Part shown: positions 8,951 to 17,864 of the stretch, in pieces
Layout: every line of letters starts with the position of its first letter
How positions within the stretch are numbered: position 1 is the first letter of the stretch
NCBI RefSeq assembly: GCF_013072695.1
Contig: NZ_LXUK01000022.1
Location: 988,674-1,052,673 of the forward strand
Source: Acinetobacter sp. Ac_5812
Lineage (GTDB): Bacteria > Pseudomonadota > Gammaproteobacteria > Pseudomonadales > Moraxellaceae
Reading direction: 5' to 3'
Length of the DNA stretch: 64,000 bases
The notes under the pieces: model-generated
The model's input: only the letters and a program-made list of their open reading frames with translations
Databases searched by the model: none
What the model was told of the DNA's origin: nothing
Made by a program: the position numbers and the translations under genes

Positions 8951-10042
8951 ATGGGTTTTAATTGCGGTATTGTTGGTCTGCCAAACGTAGGTAAATCTAC
9001 ATTATTTAATGCATTAACAAAGGCAGCGATTGCGGCTGAAAACTTTCCGTTCTGTACCATTGAACCAAACACAGGCATTGTCCCTGTTCCAGATCCACGC
9101 CTAGATAAACTTACAGCAATTGTTAAACCGCAACGTGTTATTCCAACTACGATGGAATTTGTTGATATCGCAGGTTTGGTTGCTGGTGCATCTAAAGGTG
9201 AAGGCTTGGGTAACCAATTCCTTGCCAATATCCGTGAAACAGATGCAATTGCCCACGTGGTTCGTTGCTTCGAAGATGAAAACGTGATTCACGTAAATGG
9301 TAAAATTGACCCTTTAGATGATATCGCGACCATCAACACTGAACTTGCACTTGCTGACCTTGATACCGTTGCCAAAGCATTGTTACGTTTGACTAAAGCG
9401 GCGAAAGGCGGTGACAAAGAAGCACTTGCAACTAAAGCTGTATTAGAAAAAATCCAACCTTTACTTGATGAAGGTAAACCAGCACGTGCGGCTGACCTTT
9501 CGGATGACGAACGTAAAGCAGTTCGCGGTTTTGGTTTAATGACACTTAAACCAACCATGTATATTGCAAACGTTGCAGAAGATGGTTTTGAAAATAACCC
9601 GCATCTTGAAGCAGTTAAAAAACTTGCTGCTGAAGAAAATGCGATTGTTGTACCACTTTGCAACCAGATCGAAGCTGAGATTTCATTGTTAGAAGATGAA
9701 GACCGTGCTGAATTCTTGGAAGCGATGGGCATGGAAGAACCAGGCTTAAACGTGGTGATTCGTGCAGGTTATAGCTTACTTGGCTTACAAACTTACTTCA
9801 CTGCTGGCGTACAAGAAGTTCGTGCTTGGACAGTTAAAGTCGGTGCGACTGCGCCACAAGCGGCTGGTGTAATTCATACCGACTTCGAAAAAGGCTTTAT
9901 CCGTGCTGAATGTGTGGCATATGATGACTTCATTCAATATAACGGTGAAAGCGGTGCCAAAGAAGCTGGTAAATGGCGTTTAGAAGGTAAAACCTATATT
10001 GTTCAAGACGGTGATGTATTACACTTCCGTTTTAATGTATAA
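8951..10042 (+). CDS. ychF: Redox-regulated ATPase YchF (Obg-type)
   Basis: 363 residues from the ATG at 8951, exactly the E. coli length; an upstream GTG at 8939 would add four residues. It starts MGFNCGIVGLPNVGKSTLFN with the P-loop GLPNVGKS, then FCTIEPNTG (switch I), and DIAGLVAGASKGEGLGNQFL (G3 in the DxxG form). Instead of the canonical NKxD there is a YIANVAED region, consistent with the ATP preference of YchF. The C-terminal TGS-like domain ends DGDVLHFRFNV. It binds ribosomes and is linked to oxidative-stress responses in other bacteria. Confidence 0.96.
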   Translation: MGFNCGIVGLPNVGKSTLFNALTKAAIAAENFPFCTIEPNTGIVPVPDPRLDKLTAIVKPQRVIPTTMEFVDIAGLVAGASKGEGLGNQFLANIRETDAIAHVVRCFEDENVIHVNGKIDPLDDIATINTELALADLDTVAKALLRLTKAAKGGDKEALATKAVLEKIQPLLDEGKPARAADLSDDERKAVRGFGLMTLKPTMYIANVAEDGFENNPHLEAVKKLAAEENAIVVPLCNQIEAEISLLEDEDRAEFLEAMGMEEPGLNVVIRAGYSLLGLQTYFTAGVQEVRAWTVKVGATAPQAAGVIHTDFEKGFIRAECVAYDDFIQYNGESGAKEAGKWRLEGKTYIVQDGDVLHFRFNV

Positions 10043-10060
10043 ATCAGTTTTTTGATTTCC

Positions 10061-10097
10061 AAACCGCCAATAAGGATCTTATTGGCGGTTTTTTTAT
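10061..10097 (+). terminator. Terminator of ychF
   Basis: A 14-bp perfect stem (aaaccgccaataag / cttattggcggttt) with a 3-base loop and a T run on the plus strand. It lies between ychF and the T6SS islet. Confidence 0.9.
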
Positions 10098-10167
10098 TTA
10101 AAATATTCATCGAAAATAAAAACTTTATGAATGCCGATGCGTATAGATAACAATCCAACAAAGACGC

Positions 10168-10692
10168 TCATTTATAATTTTTATCCAGCCATTTTTTAAT
10201 CGAAGCAATATCTTTGAATTTATAATAAACCCGCCCCTCTACCTGTCCTTCAAAACCTTCTGAATCATCACCTAGTAGACTTGTTAATTCTGTTAACTTC
10301 ATATTTTTATCTATCTGATAAAGATTAACTTCATAAGAATTACCTTCTATTTGAGGGGTACAACAATAATATGATGTGTGAAGAGTTATAATTAAAGGCA
10401 ATTTTTCCATTTTTGGTCTATGAACACTAACGGCTAAAAGTTTAGGGTTTTCTCTAGCAGCAGAATCAAAGTATTCATTTACAAGAACCTTGTTTTTGGA
10501 ATTTCCAATATAATTTTTCAAAGTCTCACCTTGCTCCGATGAGCAGGTATAATTAAATAATTTATAGTCATTTTTCTTAAAAACACTCAAATCTATGACT
10601 TCTTGCATATGGCATTGGTCTTTTGCAAGTGCATTTTGATAACAAAATAAAGGTAAAACAATAAAAAAGAAATGTAAAAGGTATTTTTTCAT
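10168..10692 (-). CDS. Exported small protein, candidate T6SS immunity protein
   Basis: 174 residues. A signal peptide is clear (MKKYLLHFFFIVLPLF, cleavage probably after ALA at residue 23), so it should be periplasmic. The mature part has several cysteines (CHMQEV, YTCSSEQ, YYCCTPQ) that could form disulfides. It ends in a lysine-rich helix, KDIASIKKWLDKNYK. I recognise no family. It is the distal gene of an AT-rich minus-strand run behind a VgrG and a peptidoglycan-targeting effector, which is where periplasmic immunity proteins are expected. It is separated from the rest by 223 bases holding a possible gene remnant. Confidence 0.75.
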   Translation of the reverse strand: MKKYLLHFFFIVLPLFCYQNALAKDQCHMQEVIDLSVFKKNDYKLFNYTCSSEQGETLKNYIGNSKNKVLVNEYFDSAARENPKLLAVSVHRPKMEKLPLIITLHTSYYCCTPQIEGNSYEVNLYQIDKNMKLTELTSLLGDDSEGFEGQVEGRVYYKFKDIASIKKWLDKNYK

Positions 10693-10741
10693 TTAACAAT
10701 CCTACATCATTCAAATATTAATATTAAATTTCATAGAAAAC

Positions 10742-10882
10742 TCAATATTTCCTTAGGAATGAAATGCGCTCTTTTGTCATTTCAGTTTGGCAAGCTATCA
10801 CTTCAAAATGACTTTCTCGTCCAAACTTGTCTTCATTTGCAATACATAACATTTCTTTCTTCTTAATCCAGTTTCTTTGAGA
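10742..10882 (-). pseudogene. Possible remnant reading frame in the T6SS islet
   Basis: Between two exported-protein genes the minus strand has a frame of about 46 codons bounded by stops, with an internal ATG giving a peptide MLCIANEDKFGRESHFEVIA and onward to FLRKY. The composition (charged and aromatic, FGRESHFEVIAC) looks more protein-like than random AT-rich DNA, but there is no ribosome site and no recognised family. It may be the tail of a lost effector or immunity gene, or a very small gene. Confidence 0.3.
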
Positions 10883-10915
10883 TGCTCTTTATTATCTTTT
10901 CTCTTTTAAAAAACT

Positions 10916-11626
10916 TTATAAACATAAGTTAGTGTCTTGACAATCTATCCAGCCTTCTATTTTCTTACCATTTTTTCTTTGGTAAATAATATGAATCCAT
11001 CTTGAACTAATATCTTTAATAAAAAACTCATCATCGTGAATAAGATAACCTATTTTTTTAGAATTAATTCCATTTTCTTGATAAATATTTGTTTTTTTTA
11101 AAATACGACCTATTTTCAACTGACTAGAAAGCCATTTTTTAAATAAATCAGAATTAACTTCTTCTTTGAGCTTTACCATTGAATCATAAGGATACTTACT
11201 AACTACTTTGTAGTTTTTCACATCTACCAAGTTAGCTCCATTTCCAAAAAAATTGCTAATATTTTTATTCTCACTGCAATTTAATTCTTTACAATCATAT
11301 GCATAAATAAAGTTATATTTGCCATTTTGATAGATATATTTCGGATTTTCTTCATATATATTTGTATAAACATATGTAGACACAAAAAGCCTATTGATTG
11401 AATTTATTTTTTCAAAAAAATAAAAGTTTATTTTAGGAGTATCACCAAAGTATCCAAATGTATCAACTTTCTTTCTCTCACCTTGACAATTACTAATGTA
11501 CATATCTAAATCATACATATTGCTATTTTTATAATCACTAAAATTTTTCTCAAAACTTATACAATGTTTACTCTCTGCGAATGAAAACATTGAAATAAAA
11601 AATAATAAATACAATAAATATTTCAA
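10916..11626 (-). CDS. Exported protein with SH3-like tail, candidate immunity protein
   Basis: 236 residues. The signal peptide (MKYLLYLLFFISMFSFAES) predicts export. The middle is cysteine-containing and unrecognised. The last 60 residues look like a bacterial SH3 domain: NIYQENGINSKKIGYLIHDD, then SSRWIHIIYQ and KKIEGWIDC, i.e. the usual strand pattern ending in a GWI/V motif. The same tail occurs in the gene at 11891, so the two are related. SH3b domains often bind peptidoglycan, which fits protection against the muramidase effector upstream in this run. Immunity is an inference from position. It overlaps the 11623 gene by four bases. Confidence 0.75.
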   Translation of the reverse strand: MKYLLYLLFFISMFSFAESKHCISFEKNFSDYKNSNMYDLDMYISNCQGERKKVDTFGYFGDTPKINFYFFEKINSINRLFVSTYVYTNIYEENPKYIYQNGKYNFIYAYDCKELNCSENKNISNFFGNGANLVDVKNYKVVSKYPYDSMVKLKEEVNSDLFKKWLSSQLKIGRILKKTNIYQENGINSKKIGYLIHDDEFFIKDISSRWIHIIYQRKNGKKIEGWIDCQDTNLCL

Positions 11627-11904
11627 TTATATTCTCCATATTTACTTATAAATTTATTATTTAGCCTCCTTATCTCTACTTCATCATAATAAAAAACTGA
11701 AGGATATTCCTTATTTCCTACTATAAGAAATTTATCACCATCCTTTGCAATTAAACAAACTTTTCCATCCAGCACACAATTTTCACCACCAAGACGATCT
11801 TTATTGCCATATGAACAGGCTGAAAAAATCATAAAGAAAATAACAGGTAAATATCTTATATAAACAATAGAATTTTTATTCATGTTAAATTTAAAATATA
11901 TCAT
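11623..11904 (-). CDS. Small lipoprotein in the T6SS islet
   Basis: 93 residues as drawn, or 86 if translation begins at the ATG at 11883 (MNKNSIVYIRYLPVIFF). The upstream ATG at 11904 has aagga three bases before it and overlaps the previous gene by 14 bases. A hydrophobic stretch ends in IFSAC, an acceptable lipobox, so the mature protein would be a lipid-anchored peptide of about 60 residues beginning CSYGNKDRL. It contains two more cysteines (NCVLDGKVC) and no recognised domain. A role in immunity or as an accessory to the neighbouring exported proteins is possible. Confidence 0.65.
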   Translation of the reverse strand: MIYFKFNMNKNSIVYIRYLPVIFFMIFSACSYGNKDRLGGENCVLDGKVCLIAKDGDKFLIVGNKEYPSVFYYDEVEIRRLNNKFISKYGEYN

Positions 11905-12565
11905 TCATCCTTACCCACCTTTTAACTTTCTCACCATAAGAAACATATAGCCAAAATTCACCATCTACAGACATATATCTAGAAAATACTACTTTATCAT
12001 CTTTAATCAAATATCCTTTCTTAGAAAATTTTTTATTTAGAAAATTGTATAGGTTTGTTTTTCTTCCAATGACTATTTCACCTGAACTCTCATCACAGAC
12101 GCTATTTAATTTATCTTTATTAAAAATAAGATATGAGAGATATGGAATATCAAAAACCTTATAACCCCCTTCTAATGAAAAACAACTATTAACACTATAA
12201 GACAACTCTTTTTCATCAATTAAATTATGTCCATCTAATTTAACCACTCTAATAAAATCAGTGCTTTCCTGTGGTGACGTTCTAACTTTCAAATTTACAA
12301 CATAATAATTAATATTATTTACACTTACTCTTTTACTAAAACTCACCCCTCCACATGGAAAATAAAAGTAACTTTTATCACTAGGTCCTGCCAAAAGAAT
12401 ATAATCTAATTTATTATTGTCATAAATATAGCAACTATTAGAATCAACCTTTGTTAAAACAATGCTATTTTCTTTAGAAAAATCAACAATATTATTTGCA
12501 TATACAATATAATTTAAAAAACTAAGAATGATTATGAGTATAAAAAAATATTTCTTCACATCCAA
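11891..12565 (-). CDS. Exported protein with SH3-like tail, candidate immunity protein for the muramidase effector
   Basis: 224 residues, 8 bases downstream of the effector gene, the classic position for a cognate immunity gene. The signal peptide is MDVKKYFFILIIILSFLNYI with cleavage near VYA. The mature region has four cysteines. The C-terminal segment (about 170-222) is SH3-like: LYNFLNKKFSKKGYLIKDD, then EFWLYVSYGEKVKRWVRMND. SKKGYLIKDD aligns with SKKIGYLIHDD of the protein at 10916. Probably a periplasmic protein that blocks the effector or shields peptidoglycan; family not recognised. Confidence 0.78.
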   Translation of the reverse strand: MDVKKYFFILIIILSFLNYIVYANNIVDFSKENSIVLTKVDSNSCYIYDNNKLDYILLAGPSDKSYFYFPCGGVSFSKRVSVNNINYYVVNLKVRTSPQESTDFIRVVKLDGHNLIDEKELSYSVNSCFSLEGGYKVFDIPYLSYLIFNKDKLNSVCDESSGEIVIGRKTNLYNFLNKKFSKKGYLIKDDKVVFSRYMSVDGEFWLYVSYGEKVKRWVRMNDIF

Positions 12566-12573
12566 CCTCCAGC

Positions 12574-14112
12574 CTAAGGCAATTTACTAGGATTGCTTTT
12601 ATAATAATTATATTGATCAAGCATTTTTGTATCATAATTATAGTCCTTATAACTTGTACCATTATAGTTCAATGCGAAATTTGCCCATTTTTTATTTTTT
12701 ATGGCTGATATTCGTGTTTCACTATCTTTAATAAAATTAACAAAAGCTTTGAGTTGCTCTTTTTCATTTTTAAACATTGCTTTTACCATAGTTCTAACAT
12801 CTGGAAAACCAGCTGCTTTGTAGTTAAATCCCATAATTTGAAATTTCCCCCAGGAACATGACTTCAGAGCTGCAATTTCATCTAATTCCATTGCTCTAAC
12901 TAATTTTGGATATTGAGCACTATATTTTCCATAATTACCACGATTTCCAGATAAATCTGGATATTCCTTTGAAAACTTATTATTTGTAAATGTTCGAAAT
13001 TTATGTCGTTCATACAAAATAGATGGAACTATATGTTTTTTAAAATTATCAAAAGCTCCTCTAGGGCTCTCAACTTGTGCCACAGCTTTTATCGCAGGAA
13101 CTTCACAACCGAGAACTTTAGCTGCTGCTTCATAATCTGATTCAGCTAACATATACCCGTCATACAAAGGAATACATTCTGCTAAGAACTTTGGTATTTC
13201 AGAATCATTAATTACTTTATTAATCTCTGGATCATTTGGTGCTGTTGTTCCTTTGGTTACATCCACATCCAGATGTAACTCAGCAGGATTGTTTTTTATT
13301 CGTGTCGCCATATAAGGCTGAGGTTTCAATGGCTTACCGTCAGGCTTATACACTGTAAATTCCAGTTTCTGCCCGACCATACTCTCTAGAGCTAACTTCC
13401 CGTTGGATATGCTATACAACTGCTTCTTGCCACTCTCTACAATTAACATTTCTACATTAGTTTTTTCTACAACATACGCCTTCCCATCCCGATCTAAGAT
13501 TTTGATCATTGATCGACTTAAAAAGTTTGCATAAGGCTCATCTAATTTAATCAGAATCGGTTGTGAACTTCCGCTAGCTGAATTGACTGAACTTTTTAAA
13601 ACAAATTGATCATTTGAAGTCAGTACTAAGACTTCGATATCCCGATTCGGAGAAGACTTCACTTCTACAATCCCCTGATCATCAGTGAATTTATCGGGTG
13701 AGTTTCCTTTACCTTTCGGTCTAGACTGAACAGGAAAATTCTTCATCACTTTCCCATTACGATCCACCACCTTAAAAAAGGTACTTACAATTCCTTTAGC
13801 AGGTGTAGGCTGTTTAACCTGTTTATATTCATCTATGGTTTTAGGCAGTTGAACCTTAACAGGATTGTCTTTTGAAGAAAGAATAGAAGAATCTATAGTT
13901 TTAAAAACAATATAATCTTTTTGATTCGGGGGCTTAGCTAATATTTCTACTCTTCTGTTTGGAGATGCCTGAAATACAAAAAAGCCGTTGGAATCAGTTT
14001 GTTGAGTATTGGCCTTAGATGAACCCTGATATCTCGACTGAACATTCAACTGATTAAAATGAGTTCCAGATTTATCATAAAATTTTGCTGTAATAGTGAC
14101 TAAGTTACTCAT
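12574..14112 (-). CDS. T6SS peptidoglycan-hydrolase effector with N-acetylmuramidase domain
   Basis: 512 residues with no signal peptide, starting in the ATGA overlap with vgrG. Residues 1-92, 107-192 and 200-285 are three tandem beta-rich repeats of a carboxypeptidase-regulatory-like kind. The first two align closely: VQSRYQG / VQSRPKG and SPNRRVEILAK / SPNRDIEVLVL. Residues about 325-512 are an N-acetylmuramidase domain (PF11860/DUF3380 type): VAQVESPRGAF with probable catalytic Glu348, SILYERHKF, and CSWGKFQIMGFNYKAAGF (419-436), the hallmark of the family. It is predicted to be delivered by the adjacent VgrG and cut glycan strands in the target periplasm. Delivery is inferred from linkage. 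Confidence 0.88.
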   Translation of the reverse strand: MSNLVTITAKFYDKSGTHFNQLNVQSRYQGSSKANTQQTDSNGFFVFQASPNRRVEILAKPPNQKDYIVFKTIDSSILSSKDNPVKVQLPKTIDEYKQVKQPTPAKGIVSTFFKVVDRNGKVMKNFPVQSRPKGKGNSPDKFTDDQGIVEVKSSPNRDIEVLVLTSNDQFVLKSSVNSASGSSQPILIKLDEPYANFLSRSMIKILDRDGKAYVVEKTNVEMLIVESGKKQLYSISNGKLALESMVGQKLEFTVYKPDGKPLKPQPYMATRIKNNPAELHLDVDVTKGTTAPNDPEINKVINDSEIPKFLAECIPLYDGYMLAESDYEAAAKVLGCEVPAIKAVAQVESPRGAFDNFKKHIVPSILYERHKFRTFTNNKFSKEYPDLSGNRGNYGKYSAQYPKLVRAMELDEIAALKSCSWGKFQIMGFNYKAAGFPDVRTMVKAMFKNEKEQLKAFVNFIKDSETRISAIKNKKWANFALNYNGTSYKDYNYDTKMLDQYNYYKSNPSKLP

Positions 14113-17009
14113 TGCTCAGCATCCTCCTCCGCATAGGTCTCACCATTTTGTTCTTCCAGAAGTGCCTCCTCTAATAATTCATCAATGTTTTCACGATCAG
14201 GCAAATCCTGCTTTAAACGAGGAAGATCCGAATTAAAGATGAGTGCCGTAAAGTCTGTGGCTTGCGGTGTATGGAACCGTAATGAACTCAGCTGATTTTC
14301 AGCATCAAGTTGATCCATTTTTGTTTTTATTAAGTGATTGGTCTTCTGATCAATAATAAAAATCTGCTTATTCCCTTCTGATTCTATATCCCAGTTATAG
14401 TTAATCTGATTGCTAAAGAGTGTCTTGGCTGTTGGTAAACTCAATTTTGGTACAACAATATTTTCACCCCCTTGAAACACATGCTGACCTGCCTTCACCT
14501 CAAATTTTCCACCTGTGGTCGCAACAATGCCTGAACCATTTAGTTTCAGTTGAGAATCTTTGCCTGTAATCACAATTTCTTTTGCACTAATGATTTCAAT
14601 CCGATCTTCAGTCGAAATAATTTGAATGCCTTGTTTAGAGAATAAATCTATGCCATCCGTTTGTGCATGGACTTCAAACTTCCCCTTCGCCGCAACCTGT
14701 TTAATCCCTGTTTGGGCAGCAAACAAACTGATCCTGTTTTGTGCATGGGCAATCAGATTTTTTTGTGTACTCAGATGAATACTCTCGCCTGCGATCTGAT
14801 TGATCTGTCTATCTGCCGAGATATGAATATCTTTATGGCTACTCAGGCCAATACCTTCGGGTGAACTCAGTAACAGCAATGCTTTATTGAACTTGGCAAT
14901 CTTTGTTTCGATCTGCGCAGCGAACGCTTTTAACTGCGCTAGAGATTCAAGTTCATCAGTCTGCTGATTTTTGGCGACCTCACTCAGTGCTTGGGCATTA
15001 TTTTGGTTCGTTTCGAGTTGCTGTCTGGCTGACTGTGCATCCAGATGTTCGCCTTGTGCTTGGTCTTGCTTATGGGTTGAAAGCAATAAACCTTCTCCCG
15101 CACGTACTGCACCCCATAAATCGGTACGCAGTTCAAAGCCCTCACCACGGTCTTCGCTTTCAGCCTTGTCTTTTGGATGACTGAGCTGACCGAGATTCAA
15201 TTGACTGGCGGCATGGCTACTTTGCAGTTGTGTGCTGATCTGCCCTGTGCTGTCATCAAAACGCAGTTGATTAAAGCCTTCGCCTTTATATTCGCATGAT
15301 CGAATACCTGACAGTTTTTTGGTCTCAGGGAGTTTTCCTATTTGATCAAACTGAGTGGGTGAACGCTGCGCTTCATGAATCCTCCCCAGCACAAAAGGAC
15401 GGTCAAGGTTGCCATCAAAGAAGTCAATGACCACAGTTTCACCGACGCGAGGCAAGAACCGCGCACCAAAACCTTCGCCAGCCCAAGGGGTCAGGACATC
15501 GACCCATGCTGAGTCAGTATCATCATCGTTGGTTCCTGCACCACCATCATGGCTATGGTCTTCTGTACGGGTAAATAAAAAACGAACTTTTATACGCCCC
15601 CATTCATCCACATGGATTTCCTCCCCTTCAAGGCTAACAACTCGAGCTCGCATTGGGTGAGCAGTTGGCCTATGAGTTAAGGGATTATATTCAGGTACGA
15701 TTTTGATATTACGGCGTTGTAGTGTTAGTTGGTTTGCCTGACGTTGTTCAGTGCCAGTTATCTGTTGTTGCCACTGACTCTGGTTGATCAGATCTTGGAT
15801 CTGTTGGCTTAGGTCTTTCGGGAGATTATTCTGACTGTAAAACTGCTTGGCAGTGATCAGGAATTGCTTATCATCTCCTTGATGTTGATCTATTTCAGGG
15901 TGTCCTGTCAGTTCAAACCAATACCCGACATGGGCGTCTCGAACGGTGCTATTCGCCACAAATTGCTTTGCTTGTAAGTCGTGGTATTGCCCAATCTGCT
16001 GATTAAGCTTTTCAATTTGCGCATGTCCTGATGGTGTTACACCATCTTCACCCTTTAGGTCCTGCATCCATGCTGGACTGAAATGCCATGCATCTTCGAG
16101 TCCAAGTGAGGCTGCATTATCGCCTTCACTGTGCTGATGTTTGCTTTGAACACTGCCTGCTCCGTCCTCTTGTTCCAGTGCATCGGCTTGCCAACGTTGG
16201 ATATATACGGCGGTGGGTTGTAAGCTGCGTTCTGCCCTCAGTTTGGTCATGCTGTCGTATTGTTCGGTGGCATCACTACGATGGTAACGAATCGTTCTTC
16301 GCGCTAGGGCTTGATAGTGGCTATTGTCATCAATCAAACGTAGTTTTTGCGCTTGGATTGGACTATTGCTAGTCGGAACAATAAGCTGGGCTTCGTCGAC
16401 CAACCAGCTCATCCCTTCACTCCGCATCAAAAATGTTAAAAACTCTGCATCGGTCTGATTATGTTGCATAATAAATGGACGTACATCATAGTCTGTGCGC
16501 AACCCACTTAAATCCAGTGTCAAGCTTGAAGCAAATAATGGGCTCCTTTGTTGCCATTCCCTGAACACAACCTCTACTACCTCGGGTACGCTTTTATTCA
16601 TAAAGACGCGAGAGTTTCGCCTTTTATGCCACAGCGCGGTTGGATCTTCTAAAGTCAGTTTATAAAGGCTTAAACTGCCGTCAGATACGCCTTGTGATGC
16701 TTGGGTGATAATCCCAGTGACACGGCTAAGCTGCCCCTGATCAGTTACTGTATCAATCGTAGCCTGACTGCCAATGAATTGCTTGAGCGGAATGGTGGCA
16801 TCCGTTGACAGACAGATTAGTTCAGCTTTGAGTCCTTGATTAACACCATGAACGCCCTCAATATGCTGCAAGAAAATTTGAGGATTTAAACTCTGATTTG
16901 CAAACTGAATATGAATGACACGTTTATGTGCAGTCAGTCCTATTTTTTCCAAAAGGAATTCAATATTATTTAATCGCATATTAATCTTGTTATATAAAAA
17001 TAAATCCAT
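14109..17009 (-). CDS. vgrG: Type VI secretion system tip protein VgrG
   Basis: 966 residues. The gp27-like region covers about 25-450. The OB-fold/gp5 region (about 452-545) has the VgrG hallmarks VDEWGRIKVRF, WVDVLTPWAGEGFGARFLPR, VGETVVIDFFDGNLDRP and FVLGRIHE. A DUF2345 beta-helix extension (about 700-850) has SPEGIGLSSHKDIHISAD and repeated K-I-I strands. The final 100 residues are a separate acidic tail, ending QNGETYAEEDAEQ, which may dock the effector. An alternative start is the ATG at 16979. The effector follows with a four-base overlap. No other T6SS structural gene is in the window, so this is an orphan vgrG islet. Confidence 0.96.
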   Translation of the reverse strand: MDLFLYNKINMRLNNIEFLLEKIGLTAHKRVIHIQFANQSLNPQIFLQHIEGVHGVNQGLKAELICLSTDATIPLKQFIGSQATIDTVTDQGQLSRVTGIITQASQGVSDGSLSLYKLTLEDPTALWHKRRNSRVFMNKSVPEVVEVVFREWQQRSPLFASSLTLDLSGLRTDYDVRPFIMQHNQTDAEFLTFLMRSEGMSWLVDEAQLIVPTSNSPIQAQKLRLIDDNSHYQALARRTIRYHRSDATEQYDSMTKLRAERSLQPTAVYIQRWQADALEQEDGAGSVQSKHQHSEGDNAASLGLEDAWHFSPAWMQDLKGEDGVTPSGHAQIEKLNQQIGQYHDLQAKQFVANSTVRDAHVGYWFELTGHPEIDQHQGDDKQFLITAKQFYSQNNLPKDLSQQIQDLINQSQWQQQITGTEQRQANQLTLQRRNIKIVPEYNPLTHRPTAHPMRARVVSLEGEEIHVDEWGRIKVRFLFTRTEDHSHDGGAGTNDDDTDSAWVDVLTPWAGEGFGARFLPRVGETVVIDFFDGNLDRPFVLGRIHEAQRSPTQFDQIGKLPETKKLSGIRSCEYKGEGFNQLRFDDSTGQISTQLQSSHAASQLNLGQLSHPKDKAESEDRGEGFELRTDLWGAVRAGEGLLLSTHKQDQAQGEHLDAQSARQQLETNQNNAQALSEVAKNQQTDELESLAQLKAFAAQIETKIAKFNKALLLLSSPEGIGLSSHKDIHISADRQINQIAGESIHLSTQKNLIAHAQNRISLFAAQTGIKQVAAKGKFEVHAQTDGIDLFSKQGIQIISTEDRIEIISAKEIVITGKDSQLKLNGSGIVATTGGKFEVKAGQHVFQGGENIVVPKLSLPTAKTLFSNQINYNWDIESEGNKQIFIIDQKTNHLIKTKMDQLDAENQLSSLRFHTPQATDFTALIFNSDLPRLKQDLPDRENIDELLEEALLEEQNGETYAEEDAEQ

Positions 17010-17183
17010 TTAATTATTTATTGTAGTTCAGCTCACTGTCTTTTATTTGCTACTTTAGGACATTTTATAAAACAACTTATTCCTTTATTTATCCAAGATA
17101 AGATAATCCCATTTTTGATGTTTCTTTATTTTTTAGCTTAGCTTTCAAGCTATAAATTTAATTCGGATTAAAATAAATAAACT

Positions 17184-17228
17184 GCATAAAAAAACCCTAA
17201 AAATTACACATTTTCAGGGTTTTTATGC
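17184..17228 (-). terminator. Terminator downstream of the Mpo1-like gene
   Basis: gcataaaaa...ccct pairs with aggg...tttttatgc. On the minus strand the hairpin ends in a long T run just after the stop of the Mpo1-like gene. Confidence 0.75.
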
Positions 17229-17253
17229 AGGACTTTTAGATCAAACTGGCAAC

Positions 17254-17787
17254 TTAAGACACCGTTTGCGGCTTCATATCCATTTCAGCACGTTTCATTT
17301 GTGCCTCTTTTAAAATGCGCTGATGTAAGGGCTTACGGAATCCGAGTAAGAACACAAATTCAGCCAGTACAAATAATGGTCCAATGGCTAGACCAATCAC
17401 ATCATCGACAAAAGCTGGTTTCTTCTTCTCAAAATAGTGACCCACGAATTGAAACACCCAACCCACTACAAAAATACCAATGCTGGCACCCAACCAACTC
17501 CACATCGGTAAAGCCGCAATACTCACAGCCAATGGATATGCCAAGACCAATAAAATCAGCATCAAAAGACCGAATAGCTTATCGAGTGAAATATAATAAA
17601 TTGTACTTAATACAATCAGAACCGATGCCAATGTGACTGAAAGACTTGAAATTTCTACACCCGCACGTGCGGTTAAACATAGAATAGAAAAAACAATTAA
17701 GGGAATACCCACAAAATGGGTCACAATATTATTTCGATCTAAGTGATAAGCCGCATATTGGCTGAGTAGACGTTCCAAATTTGTCAT
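17254..17787 (-). CDS. Mpo1-like (DUF962) membrane protein
   Basis: 177 residues with about four membrane helices. It has the DUF962/Mpo1 signatures: YHLDRNNIVTHFVGIPLIV near the N-terminus (YHxxxxN..THxxGxP) and GWVFQFVGHYFEKKKPAF in the middle (GHxxxE), whose histidines bind iron in yeast Mpo1. Mpo1 is a dioxygenase of 2-hydroxy fatty acids; the bacterial role is less clear. It is divergent from the Crp-type gene, with a candidate operator in the shared 106-bp gap. Confidence 0.88.
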   Translation of the reverse strand: MTNLERLLSQYAAYHLDRNNIVTHFVGIPLIVFSILCLTARAGVEISSLSVTLASVLIVLSTIYYISLDKLFGLLMLILLVLAYPLAVSIAALPMWSWLGASIGIFVVGWVFQFVGHYFEKKKPAFVDDVIGLAIGPLFVLAEFVFLLGFRKPLHQRILKEAQMKRAEMDMKPQTVS

Positions 17788-17846
17788 TTCTCATTCCTCA
17801 TTTCATTTGTTTATACTGTTAATCTATAAGAAATATTGCAGCGAAG

Positions 17847-17864
17847 TTGTCATGTAGCTGACAA
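17847..17864. promoter_or_regulatory. Candidate operator between the Mpo1-like and Crp-type genes
   Basis: ttgtca-N6-tgacaa is a perfect 6-bp inverted repeat with a 6-base spacer. The geometry resembles CRP/FNR half-sites. It lies 30 bases before the Crp-type start and 60 bases before the divergent gene, so the regulator may control both. Confidence 0.4.

Noticed and set aside
10168..12565. Calling the AT-rich stack a phage or genomic island
   Set aside because: No integrase, transposase, tRNA or direct repeats at the edges; a T6SS effector-immunity set explains the composition better.
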